A stretch of 64,000 nucleotides of DNA from JALHMI01 sp964598535 (GTDB lineage Bacteria; Planctomycetota; Planctomycetia; Pirellulales; PALSA-1355), in contig CAZRCI010000024.1 of the NCBI GenBank assembly GCA_964598535.1, forward strand, positions 13,299 through 77,298, written 5' to 3'. The notes under the pieces were generated by a model, which saw nothing but the letters and a program-made list of their open reading frames with translations, did not search any database and was not told where the DNA came from. Shown in pieces: positions 34,972 through 43,556 of this stretch (positions are counted from its first letter, which is position 1; every line of letters starts with the position of its first letter). A program made the translations under genes and the position numbers.

Positions 34972-36117
34972 TTATGCCTCGCGCGTGAGCGCCATGTTAT
35001 CGCGATGGATCACCTCGTGATAGGGACAGCGCCCCAGCACGCCGGCGATTTCGTCGGTTTTGAGACCTTTGATCTTGAGCACGTCCTCGACGGCATAGTT
35101 TGTCAGCCCGCGGGCGAACTCCAGGCCGGTCGCATCTTGCAGCGAGACAACGTCTCCTTTTTTGAAGCTGCCCGAGGCATTGGCCACGCCGATGGCGAGC
35201 AGGCTGCGGCCTTTCTTTTCAACCGCTTCTCGCGCGCCGGCGTCGAGTACCAGCACGCCGCGTGGCTGGGCGGTAAAGCCGACCCAGCGTTTGAACGAGC
35301 GGAGCATCTGCCCCTGGGCGAGAAAGAGCGTGCCGACATCGTCGCCAGCCACGATCTTAGCCAGATTTCCTGGCACACGGCCGTTGGCGATGATCACGTT
35401 TTCGCCGGCGGTGGTTGCGATTCGGGCGGCGTTGAGCTTGCTGGCCATGCCGCCTTTGCTCAGCCCCGTGAGGCTGTCGCGCACCAGGCTGAAGATCGAC
35501 TCGTCGAGCCGCGAGACAGTGGGAATGCGTTTGGAGCTTGGCTCGCGCGGATCGCCATCGTAGAGCCCATCGACATCGGAGAGCAGTACCAAGAGCGGCG
35601 CGCGGATCAGGTTGGTGACCATCGCGGCCAGCCGGTCGTTGTCGCCGAACGTGGTCATCAGCTCGTCGACGCTGACAGTATCGTTTTCGTTGATGATCGG
35701 CACGGCGCCAAACTCGAACAGCGCCCGAATCGTGTTGCGCACGTTGAGGTAGGCGGTGCGGTCGTCGAGGTCGCGCGCCGTGAGCAGCACTTGGGCCGCG
35801 TGCCGGCCGTGGGCTCGCAGGCCGCGGTCGTAAGCTTCGATCAGATGGCTTTGGCCGATGGCGGCTACGGCCTGTAGCTGCGCGAGATTCGTCGGCCGCT
35901 TTGGCAGCCCGAGTTGTCCCAAGCCCGCGCCCACCGCGCCGGAAGTTACGAGCACGACGTTTCGGCCGGTAGTCATGAGCTGGTGTAGTTCTTCGGCCAG
36001 GACGGCGATGCGTTCGCCGTTGAGCAATCCGCCCGCACCCGTGAGGACGCGCGTGCCAACTTTGACCACGATCGTGTGGGCGGCGGTGGCAACTTCTTGT
36101 CGAACCAGATCGGTCAT
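34972..36117 (-). CDS. proB: Glutamate 5-kinase
   Basis: Phosphorylates glutamate in the first step of proline synthesis. The amino acid kinase domain starts IVVKVGTRVLTGAGG and has VLVTSGAVGAGLGQL, INENDTVSVDEL and LLSDVDGLYDGDPRE. The C-terminal 80 residues form a PUA domain (RGVLVLDAGAREAVEKKGRS, FKKGDVVSLQDATG). 381 residues is the normal size. proA and proC are not adjacent. Confidence 0.95.
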   Translation of the reverse strand: MTDLVRQEVATAAHTIVVKVGTRVLTGAGGLLNGERIAVLAEELHQLMTTGRNVVLVTSGAVGAGLGQLGLPKRPTNLAQLQAVAAIGQSHLIEAYDRGLRAHGRHAAQVLLTARDLDDRTAYLNVRNTIRALFEFGAVPIINENDTVSVDELMTTFGDNDRLAAMVTNLIRAPLLVLLSDVDGLYDGDPREPSSKRIPTVSRLDESIFSLVRDSLTGLSKGGMASKLNAARIATTAGENVIIANGRVPGNLAKIVAGDDVGTLFLAQGQMLRSFKRWVGFTAQPRGVLVLDAGAREAVEKKGRSLLAIGVANASGSFKKGDVVSLQDATGLEFARGLTNYAVEDVLKIKGLKTDEIAGVLGRCPYHEVIHRDNMALTREA

Positions 36118-36295
36118 GGGTGCGAGGTATCGAGAGTGCGGTCGCGCTTGAATACCAAGCTCGAAGCGTCGGCACAGGAGGAGCGGCGAACGGGGAATCT
36201 CGCCCCGCCTGGTTCCCCCCGGAACCGTCGCCGAGCATTAGGCATCATAGCGGCTGGCGGCTCGTCGAGGCAGGGCCGGCTAACCGGAGCGGAAC

Positions 36296-36739
36296 TCAGC
36301 GTTTTTTGGTCGCCACGTGGGGGAAGTCGCAGAGCGGCTTGCTGGGATTGGGGTCGGCCAGGAGTTCGGCCACAGTCGACGATTTGAAGGCTTTTTCCAT
36401 GGCGGCCAACGCGTCGTCCAGTCGTTTGTGCATGGGACAAAGGTTGGCGCCGTGGGACTTGAGTCCGAGCGGACAGGTTTTGATCCGTTCGATCGGGTCG
36501 ACCACTTCGATGACTTCCCAAACGGTCAGCTTGGCTGCGTCGGCGGCGAGCGTAAAGCCGCCATGCAGTCCGCGCTGCGAGTGGACCAGGCCGCCGCGGG
36601 CGAGGTTTTGCAGCACCTTGGAAAGGTAGCCGGCCGGCACCCGTGTGGTGGCGGCGATCTGCTGGGTGGTTTGGGGCAGTTTTTGGCCCGCGAGGTAGAC
36701 GATAGCGCGCAGGGCATATTCGGCGGTTTGCGAAATCAT
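36296..36739 (-). CDS. Rrf2-family transcriptional regulator
   Basis: A 147-residue winged-helix regulator of the Rrf2 type: MISQTAEYALRAIVYLAG, then TTQQIAATTRVPAGYLSKV, LQNLARGGLVHSQRGLHGGF. The Fe-S-binding loop here contains TCPLGLKSHGANLCPMHKRL, two Cys 12 residues apart plus a His pair, where IscR and NsrR have three Cys. A later Cys lies in PLCDFPHV. Thus it may bind a cluster with atypical ligands, or use His. The ATG at 36739 fits the family; an upstream TTG at 36757 is open. It is divergent from the haem-binding gene at 36871 and may control it. Confidence 0.87.
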   Translation of the reverse strand: MISQTAEYALRAIVYLAGQKLPQTTQQIAATTRVPAGYLSKVLQNLARGGLVHSQRGLHGGFTLAADAAKLTVWEVIEVVDPIERIKTCPLGLKSHGANLCPMHKRLDDALAAMEKAFKSSTVAELLADPNPSKPLCDFPHVATKKR

Positions 36740-36773
36740 GGGAAGCACCTGCGACAATCAAGATATCTGGACC

Positions 36774-36802
36774 TTGACATCCATAATAGCACGCACCACA
36801 AT
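36774..36802 (+). promoter_or_regulatory. Candidate promoter for the haem-binding protein gene
   Basis: TTGACA (36774-36779) with a 17-base spacer to CACAAT (36797-36802). The -35 is a perfect consensus; the -10 matches 4 of 6. It lies between the divergent Rrf2 gene and the gene starting at 36871, so an Rrf2 operator would be expected over it. Confidence 0.55.
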
Positions 36803-36870
36803 CGGACTCTACGGTATCGACTCCAATTTTGCTGCATTCCTGTATTTTCCTTAGGCGGAGGTAACCACTA

Positions 36871-37401
36871 ATGAGGCGGAGTTTATCGATGGCCGCGGCG
36901 GCGTTCGCGGTTGTGTTGGCGTTGGGCGGTTTGGCGGTCTATGTCGGGGCAGCGGACAAGCCCGAGGCAGCTAAGAGCTTATTGACGCTGGAGCAGGCCC
37001 GCCGCGAGGTTCGGCTGCTCGACGATCTCTACAAAGTCGCAATTGTGTACATGAATGAAGTGTATGTCGAGGATACCAGCAGCATCGCCGCCGGAGAAAC
37101 GGCCCGTGACATGTTTGCCGCGATGCGCGAAAAGGGGTGGCACGATGCTCGGCTGGTCGACGGCACGGGCGAGCCGGTGAACGACGAAAACGTGGCTCGC
37201 GACGCCTTTGAGAAGATCGCGGTTCAGAAGATCAAGGGCGGTGAGACGTATTATGACGAAGTTATCACCGAAGGGAGTGAGCGCTACCTGCGGGCGGCGA
37301 CGCTCGTTCCGGCGATCAACGACAAGTGCGTGTTGTGCCATCCCGGCAACAAAGTGGGGGATATGCTGGGCATCGCAAGCTACAAGCTGCGGTTGGAATA
37401 G
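36871..37401 (+). CDS. Secreted DUF3365/Tll0287-like haem-binding protein
   Basis: A 176-residue protein with a signal peptide (AAAAFAVVLALGGLAVYVGA). The mature part shows the DUF3365/Tll0287-like pattern: LDDLYKVAIVYMNEVYVED, a middle region, then NDKCVLCHPGNKVGDMLG with the haem c motif CVLCH near the C-terminus. It is probably a periplasmic redox sensor or electron carrier. GGCGGAGG lies before the ATG. Divergent Rrf2 gene suggests control by redox, iron or NO. Confidence 0.82.
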   Translation: MRRSLSMAAAAFAVVLALGGLAVYVGAADKPEAAKSLLTLEQARREVRLLDDLYKVAIVYMNEVYVEDTSSIAAGETARDMFAAMREKGWHDARLVDGTGEPVNDENVARDAFEKIAVQKIKGGETYYDEVITEGSERYLRAATLVPAINDKCVLCHPGNKVGDMLGIASYKLRLE

Positions 37402-37743
37402 GCGCCCCGGCCGGAGCGGCAGTGTGCCGTGCAAGGTTGCCAAACGCCAGGCACACTGCCGCCAGGTGGCCGGAGCGAAAACGCGTGTCATAATCGCGCA
37501 AGCCCGGCGGCTCGCCGCGGTTTCTCAGCGATTTCCGGCGTTCGCTCACGCCACGCATGCTGGCCGGTTGTTAATCCTACCGGCGGCCTCTACAATAAGG
37601 GCTCGGGTGGTCGGGCGGTTGATTTTCTTGCGGCGGGGGCGGCCGCACGTCCTTTCTCGGCCATTCGCAGTTTTGCGCTCTCGAAGGGAACACCCAGGGG
37701 CTATGAGCGGCAAGGACTCTCTCCGCCGCGCCGGCAAATCTTC
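37402..37743. other. Intergenic region before purF
   Basis: About 340 bases. The purF frame is open upstream to 37429, but that stretch is Arg/Ser/Pro-rich with no family character. It holds the palindrome at 37416-37462. Confidence 0.5.
37416..37462. repeat. GC-rich palindrome after the haem-binding gene
   Basis: GCGGCAGTGTGCC and GGCACACTGCCGC form 13 perfect pairs around a 21-base loop. There is no T tract. Either a transcript-end hairpin of the upstream gene or a REP-like element. Confidence 0.65.
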
Positions 37744-39342
37744 ATGAGTGAACTGTTTCACGAATGCGGTGTGGCCGCGGTTTATCATCTCCCCGGCCGG
37801 GGCGTAAACTCACTCTATCCGGATCAAGGGCCCGAGGAAATTTCTCGGCTCATTCCACGGATGCTGCTCGACATCCAGAACCGCGGGCAGCTCTCGGCCG
37901 GCATCACGACCTACAACCCGCGGCGCAATCAACTGCTCGATACGTATAAGGATCTGGGCAGCGTCAGCGAGGTTTTTCGCCTCAGTCATCGTGGCAAGTT
38001 CGAAAGCCTGATGCGCAAGTACGCCGGCCGCGCGGCGATCGGCCAGGTACGTTACGCCACGTGCGGTTCGGAAGACAGGAGCTACGCCCAGCCGTTCGAG
38101 CGGCATCACGTGCAGAAGCACAAGTGGTTCAGCTTTGCCTTCAATGGCCAGTTGGCGAACTACCAAGAACTGCGGCAAAGCTTGCTGGAGAACGGCGACA
38201 ACTATCTCGCCCGCGATACCGACACCGAAATCATCATGCACGAGATCGGCCGCCAGTTGTCGGAGAACAACCGGCCGAGCCTGATCGAGATCATGCGGGC
38301 AATCGCGGCGAAGTTTGACGGCGCCTATTGCCTGGTGCTGCTCAACGCCCTGGGGGATATGATCGTCGCCCGCGATCCGCTGGGCCTGCGGCCGCTGTGC
38401 TATGCGATCGAGGGCCCGCTGTTTGCCGCGGCTAGCGAGAGCGTGGCGCTGGTGAACCTGGGGTTTGCGCCCGAGAATGTGAAGTCGCTGCTGCCGGGAC
38501 AGGCCATCACGATCACCAATGGCGAGCTCGAGATTCAGACATTCGCGCGCAGCCCGCGCCGGGCACACTGCTTCTTCGAGTGGATCTACTTTGCCAACGT
38601 GGCCAGCACGATGGACGGGCGGAGCGTGTACCTTTCGCGTAAATCGCTGGGCGAGGAGCTGGCGCGGCAGGAAACGGTGCCGATCGATCGCGATACGATC
38701 GTGGTGCCGGTGCCCGACACGAGCAAGGCGGCCGCCGACGCGATGGCGTTCAAGCTGGGCATTCCCTCGCTGGAAGGCTTGATCCGCAATCGCTACTCGG
38801 GCCGCACGTTTATCGAAGGCAGCGGCAATCGGCAGCGCAAGGTTGAGACCAAGTACACGCCGCTTCGCGAAGTGCTCGAAGGCAAACGCGTGCTGTTGGT
38901 TGAAGACTCGATTGTCCGATCCACGACCATGAAAGTGCTGTTGAAACGGATTCGCGAGATGGGCCGCGCGCGAGAGATTCATGTTCGCGTGGCCTGCCCG
39001 CCGATCGTCGCCCCGTGTTTTTACGGTATCGACATGTCGACGATCAGCGAGTTGTTCGCCCCCAATTTTCTCAAGGGCGGGCCACTCACTCAAGAAGCCC
39101 AAGACGAGATGGCTCGGGCGCTGGGAGCCGACTCGCTGCGGTATCTACCGGTGGAATCGATCGCCCGGGCGATCGGCTTCGACGCCGATCAGCTTTGCCA
39201 GGCCTGTTTGACGGGCGAGTATCCGTCGCCCGCCGGACGCGCGCTCTATCAGATCGCTCAGGCCCACAATCAGAACGGGCAATCGAAGCGGACCTACGAG
39301 AGCAAGATGGTCGTCACCGCGGCCGAGCGAGCGCCGGAGTAA
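37744..39342 (+). CDS. purF: Amidophosphoribosyltransferase
   Basis: Transfers glutamine amide nitrogen to PRPP, the first committed step of purine synthesis. Start MSELFHECGVAAVYHL, where Cys8 must become the N-terminal nucleophile after removal of a 7-residue propeptide. The glutaminase domain has QVRYATCGSED and the PRTase domain has VLLVEDSIVRSTTMKVLL. The Bacillus-type 4Fe-4S ligands appear to be present: AHCFFEWIYFA, VAPCFYGID and CQACLTGEYP. Length 532. The extension upstream to 37429 is rejected. Confidence 0.94.
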   Translation: MSELFHECGVAAVYHLPGRGVNSLYPDQGPEEISRLIPRMLLDIQNRGQLSAGITTYNPRRNQLLDTYKDLGSVSEVFRLSHRGKFESLMRKYAGRAAIGQVRYATCGSEDRSYAQPFERHHVQKHKWFSFAFNGQLANYQELRQSLLENGDNYLARDTDTEIIMHEIGRQLSENNRPSLIEIMRAIAAKFDGAYCLVLLNALGDMIVARDPLGLRPLCYAIEGPLFAAASESVALVNLGFAPENVKSLLPGQAITITNGELEIQTFARSPRRAHCFFEWIYFANVASTMDGRSVYLSRKSLGEELARQETVPIDRDTIVVPVPDTSKAAADAMAFKLGIPSLEGLIRNRYSGRTFIEGSGNRQRKVETKYTPLREVLEGKRVLLVEDSIVRSTTMKVLLKRIREMGRAREIHVRVACPPIVAPCFYGIDMSTISELFAPNFLKGGPLTQEAQDEMARALGADSLRYLPVESIARAIGFDADQLCQACLTGEYPSPAGRALYQIAQAHNQNGQSKRTYESKMVVTAAERAPE

Positions 39343-39375
39343 GGCGGGGCGACTTCCGCTTCGACGCCGCGCGCT

Positions 39376-40017
39376 TCACGCTTTTTCAAATTCCGCGCGA
39401 TATACCGCCTGGCCGTGGAGCCGCATGCGACGCTCGAAGTGGGTGCGGTAGTCGAGATCGTGATCGGCCGGCTTTTCTCGCACCGGAAATGGTCCGGCGA
39501 GTCGCGTGTGTTCAGCCAGCGTGCCCAGCGCAGTGTGATAATACTCTTCGACGTCGGTCCAAAAGTGAAGCCGTCCGCCGGGCGTTAGCACGCGCTGGAC
39601 GTCTTTCACAAAAGCTTCGTTCATGACGCGACGCTTCTTGTGCCGGGCTTTCCACCACGGATCGGGAAAATAAACGTGGACGGCGCGCACGCTGTCGGCC
39701 GCCAACCAGACGCGAAAGAAATGCTGGGCATCACCGTGAATGATGCGGGCATTGGGCAGCTCGCGCGCCGCCAGTCGGGCGGCAATGAATCGGGCGTACT
39801 TATTCATGATCTCGATGCCGAGGAAGTCGGCCGCCGGATCGCCGGTCGCGGCGGCCGAGAGAAACAGGCCCTTGCCGCTGCCGACTTCGATCTCCAGCGG
39901 AGCCGTTCGACCAAACAGGCCGGCGGCGTCGAATGGCTGCGGCACTTGTTCGAGCTCCAGCAGGTGGCTCGCCAGATCGAGTTCAGGATTGATACGAGGT
40001 AGAGCCCTGCGTCCCAC
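39376..40017 (-). CDS. trmB: tRNA (guanine-N7-)-methyltransferase
   Basis: Methylates G46 of tRNA with S-adenosylmethionine. Motif I is LEIEVGSGKGLFL; IIHGDAQHFF, VYFPDPWWKARHKKRRVM and HFWTDVEEYY are family blocks. The start is placed at the GTG at 40017 because the protein then begins VGRRALPRINPELDL, the typical family opening, and the gap from the rhomboid stop is 35 bases. The frame is open to a GTG at 40113, which would overlap the rhomboid gene by 61 bases. Length 213. Confidence 0.9.
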   Translation of the reverse strand: MGRRALPRINPELDLASHLLELEQVPQPFDAAGLFGRTAPLEIEVGSGKGLFLSAAATGDPAADFLGIEIMNKYARFIAARLAARELPNARIIHGDAQHFFRVWLAADSVRAVHVYFPDPWWKARHKKRRVMNEAFVKDVQRVLTPGGRLHFWTDVEEYYHTALGTLAEHTRLAGPFPVREKPADHDLDYRTHFERRMRLHGQAVYRAEFEKA

Positions 40018-40052
40018 GGTCTTGCGCGTCCCCTTTGAATGCGAAAAGTCGA

Positions 40053-40868
40053 TTAGCGCCGGTCGTCTGGCGGCGTGGTGAAGTCGAAACGCCGTTTGAG
40101 CTCTTCCGCCCACGAGCTGCCGGGCGGCGGCGAGCCGAACGAGAGAATCGGCATCAGTAACGCGCCGGCGGCGAACCCGCCGATGTGCGCCCAGACGGCG
40201 ACACCGAGATCGCGGGCTAAGAACGCATCGGTCAGTTGTCCGCCGAGCCAGATCAGCAGCCAGGCGATGGCCGGCACCTCGATCACCGTAATGAACCCAA
40301 AGAAGATCAGCGTGCTGACGGTGGCTTTGGGGAAGGTGACGGCGTAGGCGCCGAGAATGGTCGAAACCGCGCCACTCGCGCCGATGACCGGCACGATGCT
40401 TTGCGGGTTGTAAGCCCAGTGGCAGGCCGTCGCCAGCAGTCCGCCAACGAGGTAGAAGCCCAGGTAGAGCAGGGGGCCCAGGCGATCCTCGATGTTATTG
40501 CCGAAGATGAACAGAAACCACATATTGCCGACGAGGTGCATCCAGCCGCCGTGGAGGAACATGCAGGTCAGCGCCGAGAGCGCGACCGCGCCAGGGTCGT
40601 ACTCCAGCACGACCTTGTCTACGACACGTCGGCTGGGCGTGCCGTTGGGCAGCATCACCAATTCGACGACCGGCACTTGCAACGTTTCTTGCGGGTGGCC
40701 GAGCTGAGCGATTCGGGCGGGAATGAATCCGTGCCGGATCGAGAACTCCTGCTGGGCGTTTGGCGAGAGCACGCTGATATAGAGCATCACGAGCGAATTG
40801 ATCGCGACCAGCACGTAGGTAACGACCGGCGTGCGAACGGTGGGGTTGTGATCTTTCAGCGGCAGCAT
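40053..40868 (-). CDS. Rhomboid-family intramembrane serine protease
   Basis: A 271-residue membrane protein, about six helices. The rhomboid catalytic Ser is in IGASGAVSTILGAY (GxSG) and the catalytic His in VWAHIGGFAAGAL; the family motif FLHGGWMHLVGNMWFLFIFG is in the second helix region. It should cut membrane proteins within the bilayer. Start at 40868 (MLPLKDHNPT); the open frame extends to 40922. No obvious substrate gene nearby. Confidence 0.92.
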   Translation of the reverse strand: MLPLKDHNPTVRTPVVTYVLVAINSLVMLYISVLSPNAQQEFSIRHGFIPARIAQLGHPQETLQVPVVELVMLPNGTPSRRVVDKVVLEYDPGAVALSALTCMFLHGGWMHLVGNMWFLFIFGNNIEDRLGPLLYLGFYLVGGLLATACHWAYNPQSIVPVIGASGAVSTILGAYAVTFPKATVSTLIFFGFITVIEVPAIAWLLIWLGGQLTDAFLARDLGVAVWAHIGGFAAGALLMPILSFGSPPPGSSWAEELKRRFDFTTPPDDRR

Positions 40869-40931
40869 GGCTCGAGCTCCCGATTTGGAACCGGCCGCGC
40901 CGCGCGGCTGAAGTTCACGCAAATTGCGGCT

Positions 40932-41453
40932 TTAGGGCGTCGCCGGTGGCACGCCGGTGAGCGCATCGACGGGCAGCGGGATGCCCTTGATCTTGCCATC
41001 GGCCACCAGATGCTGATTGACGAACGCCTGAAACCGGCAAACGATAATCGCGCCGAGGCGAACTTTGACGAGCTGGCAGACGATCACCAGGCGATCGCCT
41101 ACGCGGACAGGGTCGCGAAAGCGAACGTCCTCAAGGCCACCGAAACCAACCACCTTACAATTGCCCAGCAGTTGGTGCTTGTGAGCGTAGTAGCTGCACA
41201 TCTGGGCTGCCGATTCGCAGATCAGCACGCCGGGCATCAGCGGCATGCCCGGCATGTGTCCGCGAACCCAGAATTCCTGGTCGGTGATGTCTTTGTATCC
41301 TGCGCAGATCATCCGCTCAGCGTCGTCGAAGCAAATCGTCGTGAGCTGCTCCATCTCAAAACGCTGGGGGTTGAACTTCCGGATCTCGTCGAGGTTGGCC
41401 ACGACGTGGTCGAAATCGATTTCGGACCAATCCAGGAGCAGTTCTTTCGACAC
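40932..41453 (-). CDS. FabZ-like 3-hydroxyacyl-ACP dehydratase
   Basis: A 173-residue hot-dog-fold protein. The active-site strand reads WVRGHMPGMPLMPGVLICES, with the catalytic His in GHMPG and the acidic residue in ICESAAQM. The remainder has GFGGLEDVRFRDPVRVGD, typical of FabZ or FabA-like dehydratases. Start at the GTG at 41453, with GGAG 8 bases before it. It dehydrates a hydroxyacyl chain in fatty acid synthesis; the chromosome may well have another fabZ, and this could serve a dedicated acyl pathway. Confidence 0.85.
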   Translation of the reverse strand: MSKELLLDWSEIDFDHVVANLDEIRKFNPQRFEMEQLTTICFDDAERMICAGYKDITDQEFWVRGHMPGMPLMPGVLICESAAQMCSYYAHKHQLLGNCKVVGFGGLEDVRFRDPVRVGDRLVIVCQLVKVRLGAIIVCRFQAFVNQHLVADGKIKGIPLPVDALTGVPPATP

Positions 41454-41750
41454 TTCAAAAACTCCGCGCGGTCATCGCTTTCTGGGGAGCCAATTCACTT
41501 GGGGATTCTAGCCCTTGCCTGCGGAGCCGGCAACTTCGTATTGGGTTGTGCGGCTGGCTTTTGCGCATTGCAAACGCGATTGCCTGGCGGCGCATAGTAC
41601 GACATTTCCTAGCGGCTGATCACCAGCCAATCGGGGCACCAGCAGGTGCTGGGGCGAGCCGCTTTGGAAAAGTCGCCAAGCGCGCAGCAAAGAACGAGAA
41701 ATCTCTCGCGGAACTACCAAGGGATAGGAAAAAGGCCGGAGCACGGCCGC

Positions 41751-41849
41751 TCAGGTGCGAATGTCCTTGCGCTTGAGCCGCCGGGCCTTGCTGTTGGCGG
41801 GACGTTTGCCGTGGTTGGCTTTCTTCAGTTTACGGTGGGGCTTGGCCAT
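41751..41849 (-). CDS. 32-residue highly basic small protein
   Basis: MAKPHRKLKKANHGKRPAN, then SKARRLKRKDIRT: nearly half Lys/Arg, no acidic residues except one Asp. The frame extends upstream, but the ATG at 41849 marks the start of a compact basic peptide that looks like a conserved small ribosome- or RNA-associated protein. It is small enough to be missed by gene callers. Ribosome-site evidence is weak. It resembles small ribosomal proteins such as bL34 in composition only. Confidence 0.5.
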   Translation of the reverse strand: MAKPHRKLKKANHGKRPANSKARRLKRKDIRT

Positions 41850-42164
41850 GACTCTGAATTCTCGCGATAGCTCGGTCCGGGACCGCTCACAAAGGGGAAA
41901 CGACTCATTATAGGAAAGCTTCCGCCGAATGCTATCCCGGCTGTTCGGGGGAAATGACCAGGTCCGGCGTTTTCTGGAAGCGTTTGTCCGGCCCGAGGGC
42001 CACACGTTCACCAACGCCGGATTGACCGAAATGGCTGTTTTCAGTACAAGTCTCGCCGCTTGCACCGGTTGGGTCCCACGCGGGTGGGCCCCCCCATTTC
42101 ACGCCCACGCGCGCACCTTGGGTGCCGTGCGGTCGGACAACGGTCGATTCGTCAGGTTCCACGA
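41850..42164. other. Region before fliF
   Basis: About 315 bases. The fliF frame is open from 42060, but the family-like start is at 42165. It must carry the fliF operon promoter. No sigma-28 or sigma-54 consensus was recognised. Confidence 0.4.
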
Positions 42165-43556
42165 ATGGAATTTTTCAACCAGGGCATCGTGCGCCTGCGG
42201 GAGCTCATTGCGGGGCTTGGCCCCGGCGCGCGCCTGGTGGGGACGGTGGCCGTGGTTGGGCTGATCGCCGCGGCCGTCTGGGGCTGGGGGCGCCAAATCG
42301 CCGTCCCGACCGAGACGTACTTGATGAACGGGCAAACGTTCTCGGCCGCGCAGCTTTGCGAGATCGAGGCCGCGTTGGGCAAAGCTGGGCTGACGGAATA
42401 CGACGTCGATCGGATGCGGGTTCGCGTGCCCCACGGGCAACAGGCCCGTTATATGGCCGCGTTGGCCGAGGCCCGGGCGTTGCCGGCCAACTTTGGCGAT
42501 CATTTGAAAGCGGCCGTCGAGCAGAACGGCTTTTTGCTCTCGGGCTCGCGCCAGGCCGCGCAGCTCAAGGTGGCCATGCAGCAAGAGCTGCAAGCCGTGA
42601 TCAACCAGTTTCAAGGCATCGAAAGCTCGTCGGTGCAGATTGCCGAAGAGGCCGCCCAAGGCTTTCCACGCGCGCGCTCGATCACGGCGTCCGTGAGCGT
42701 GCGGCCAGCCGTGGGCCAGCCGCTCGACGAACGCACGGCCTCGGCCATTCGTTGCATCGTGGCTCAAAGTTGGGGTGGGCTGAAACCAGAGAGCGTGACG
42801 GTCGTCGATCTGCATAGCCGGCGTCTGTTTACGGGCCCCTTGAACAACGAGCCGACCGCGGGCGACTATGCGGAGCTCAAGCGGCAATTCGAACACGATT
42901 GGCAGGAGAAGATTGGCCGGCTGGTCGGAATTCCCGGGACGGTCGTAACGGCGAACGTCGAATTGGCAAGCGACGGGCGCGCGCCCCGCGCCGTGTCTGT
43001 GGCGGTGAGCGTGCCTAGCGAGCATTTTTCCCGAATCTGGGGAGAGCGGCATGCCGCGGCAGGGCGCGCTCGGCCGGTTGCGCCAGATGCGGCGCAGTTC
43101 AGCGAGCTGGAACGCGCCGAGCACGAGCGGATCAAACAGGCGATCGTGCCGCTGCTGCTCTCGACGGGCGACGAGAGTGACGGTTCGTCGCTGGTTTCCG
43201 TCAGCACGCTATATGCGGCGCCGACGGTGAACGGCGGTTCTCCGTATGAGCGGCTGGCGATCGAGTGGCTGGTGGCCAACTGGCAGAACCTTGTTCTTGG
43301 CGGCCTGGTGATCGTCGCGGTGTTCCTCATTCGCTCGACGTTTCGCGGGCTGCGACCGGCTTCTGCGGCCAGCTCCGAATCGATTCAGATTGCCCAGTCG
43401 TTGTCGCTGGTGATGGAAGACGATTTGCCTGCCGCGGAGCCGTCCGTAGCGTCGCCCGCTGGCTATTCGCAGCATGAAGAGCTTATCCGGCAGATTCGCC
43501 GCGATCCGGAGGCGGCTGCCAGTGTCCTGAAGAACTGGATTGGAAATGCAAGTTAA
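42165..43556 (+). CDS. fliF: Flagellar MS-ring protein FliF (short form)
   Basis: Forms the membrane MS ring that seats the rotor and export apparatus. Two transmembrane segments: near the N-terminus (LVGTVAVVGLIAAAVWGW) and near residue 385 (NLVLGGLVIVAVFLI). Between them the YscJ/FliF ring-building domain is visible (FSAAQLCEIEAALGKAGLTE, then VAMQQELQAVINQFQGIESS, VQIAEEA). The C-terminus holds the FliG-binding helix LIRQIRRDPEAAASVLKNWI. At 463 residues it is about 100 shorter than enterobacterial FliF, mainly in the central RBM3/collar part. It overlaps fliG by 11 bases. Confidence 0.92.
   Translation: MEFFNQGIVRLRELIAGLGPGARLVGTVAVVGLIAAAVWGWGRQIAVPTETYLMNGQTFSAAQLCEIEAALGKAGLTEYDVDRMRVRVPHGQQARYMAALAEARALPANFGDHLKAAVEQNGFLLSGSRQAAQLKVAMQQELQAVINQFQGIESSSVQIAEEAAQGFPRARSITASVSVRPAVGQPLDERTASAIRCIVAQSWGGLKPESVTVVDLHSRRLFTGPLNNEPTAGDYAELKRQFEHDWQEKIGRLVGIPGTVVTANVELASDGRAPRAVSVAVSVPSEHFSRIWGERHAAAGRARPVAPDAAQFSELERAEHERIKQAIVPLLLSTGDESDGSSLVSVSTLYAAPTVNGGSPYERLAIEWLVANWQNLVLGGLVIVAVFLIRSTFRGLRPASAASSESIQIAQSLSLVMEDDLPAAEPSVASPAGYSQHEELIRQIRRDPEAAASVLKNWIGNAS

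Noticed and set aside
37429..37743. N-terminal extension of purF
   Set aside because: The added 105 residues are low-complexity; the family start is the ATG at 37744 with the nucleophile Cys close by.
40018..40113. Longer TrmB start overlapping the rhomboid gene
   Set aside because: The GTG at 40017 gives the typical N-terminus and avoids the overlap.
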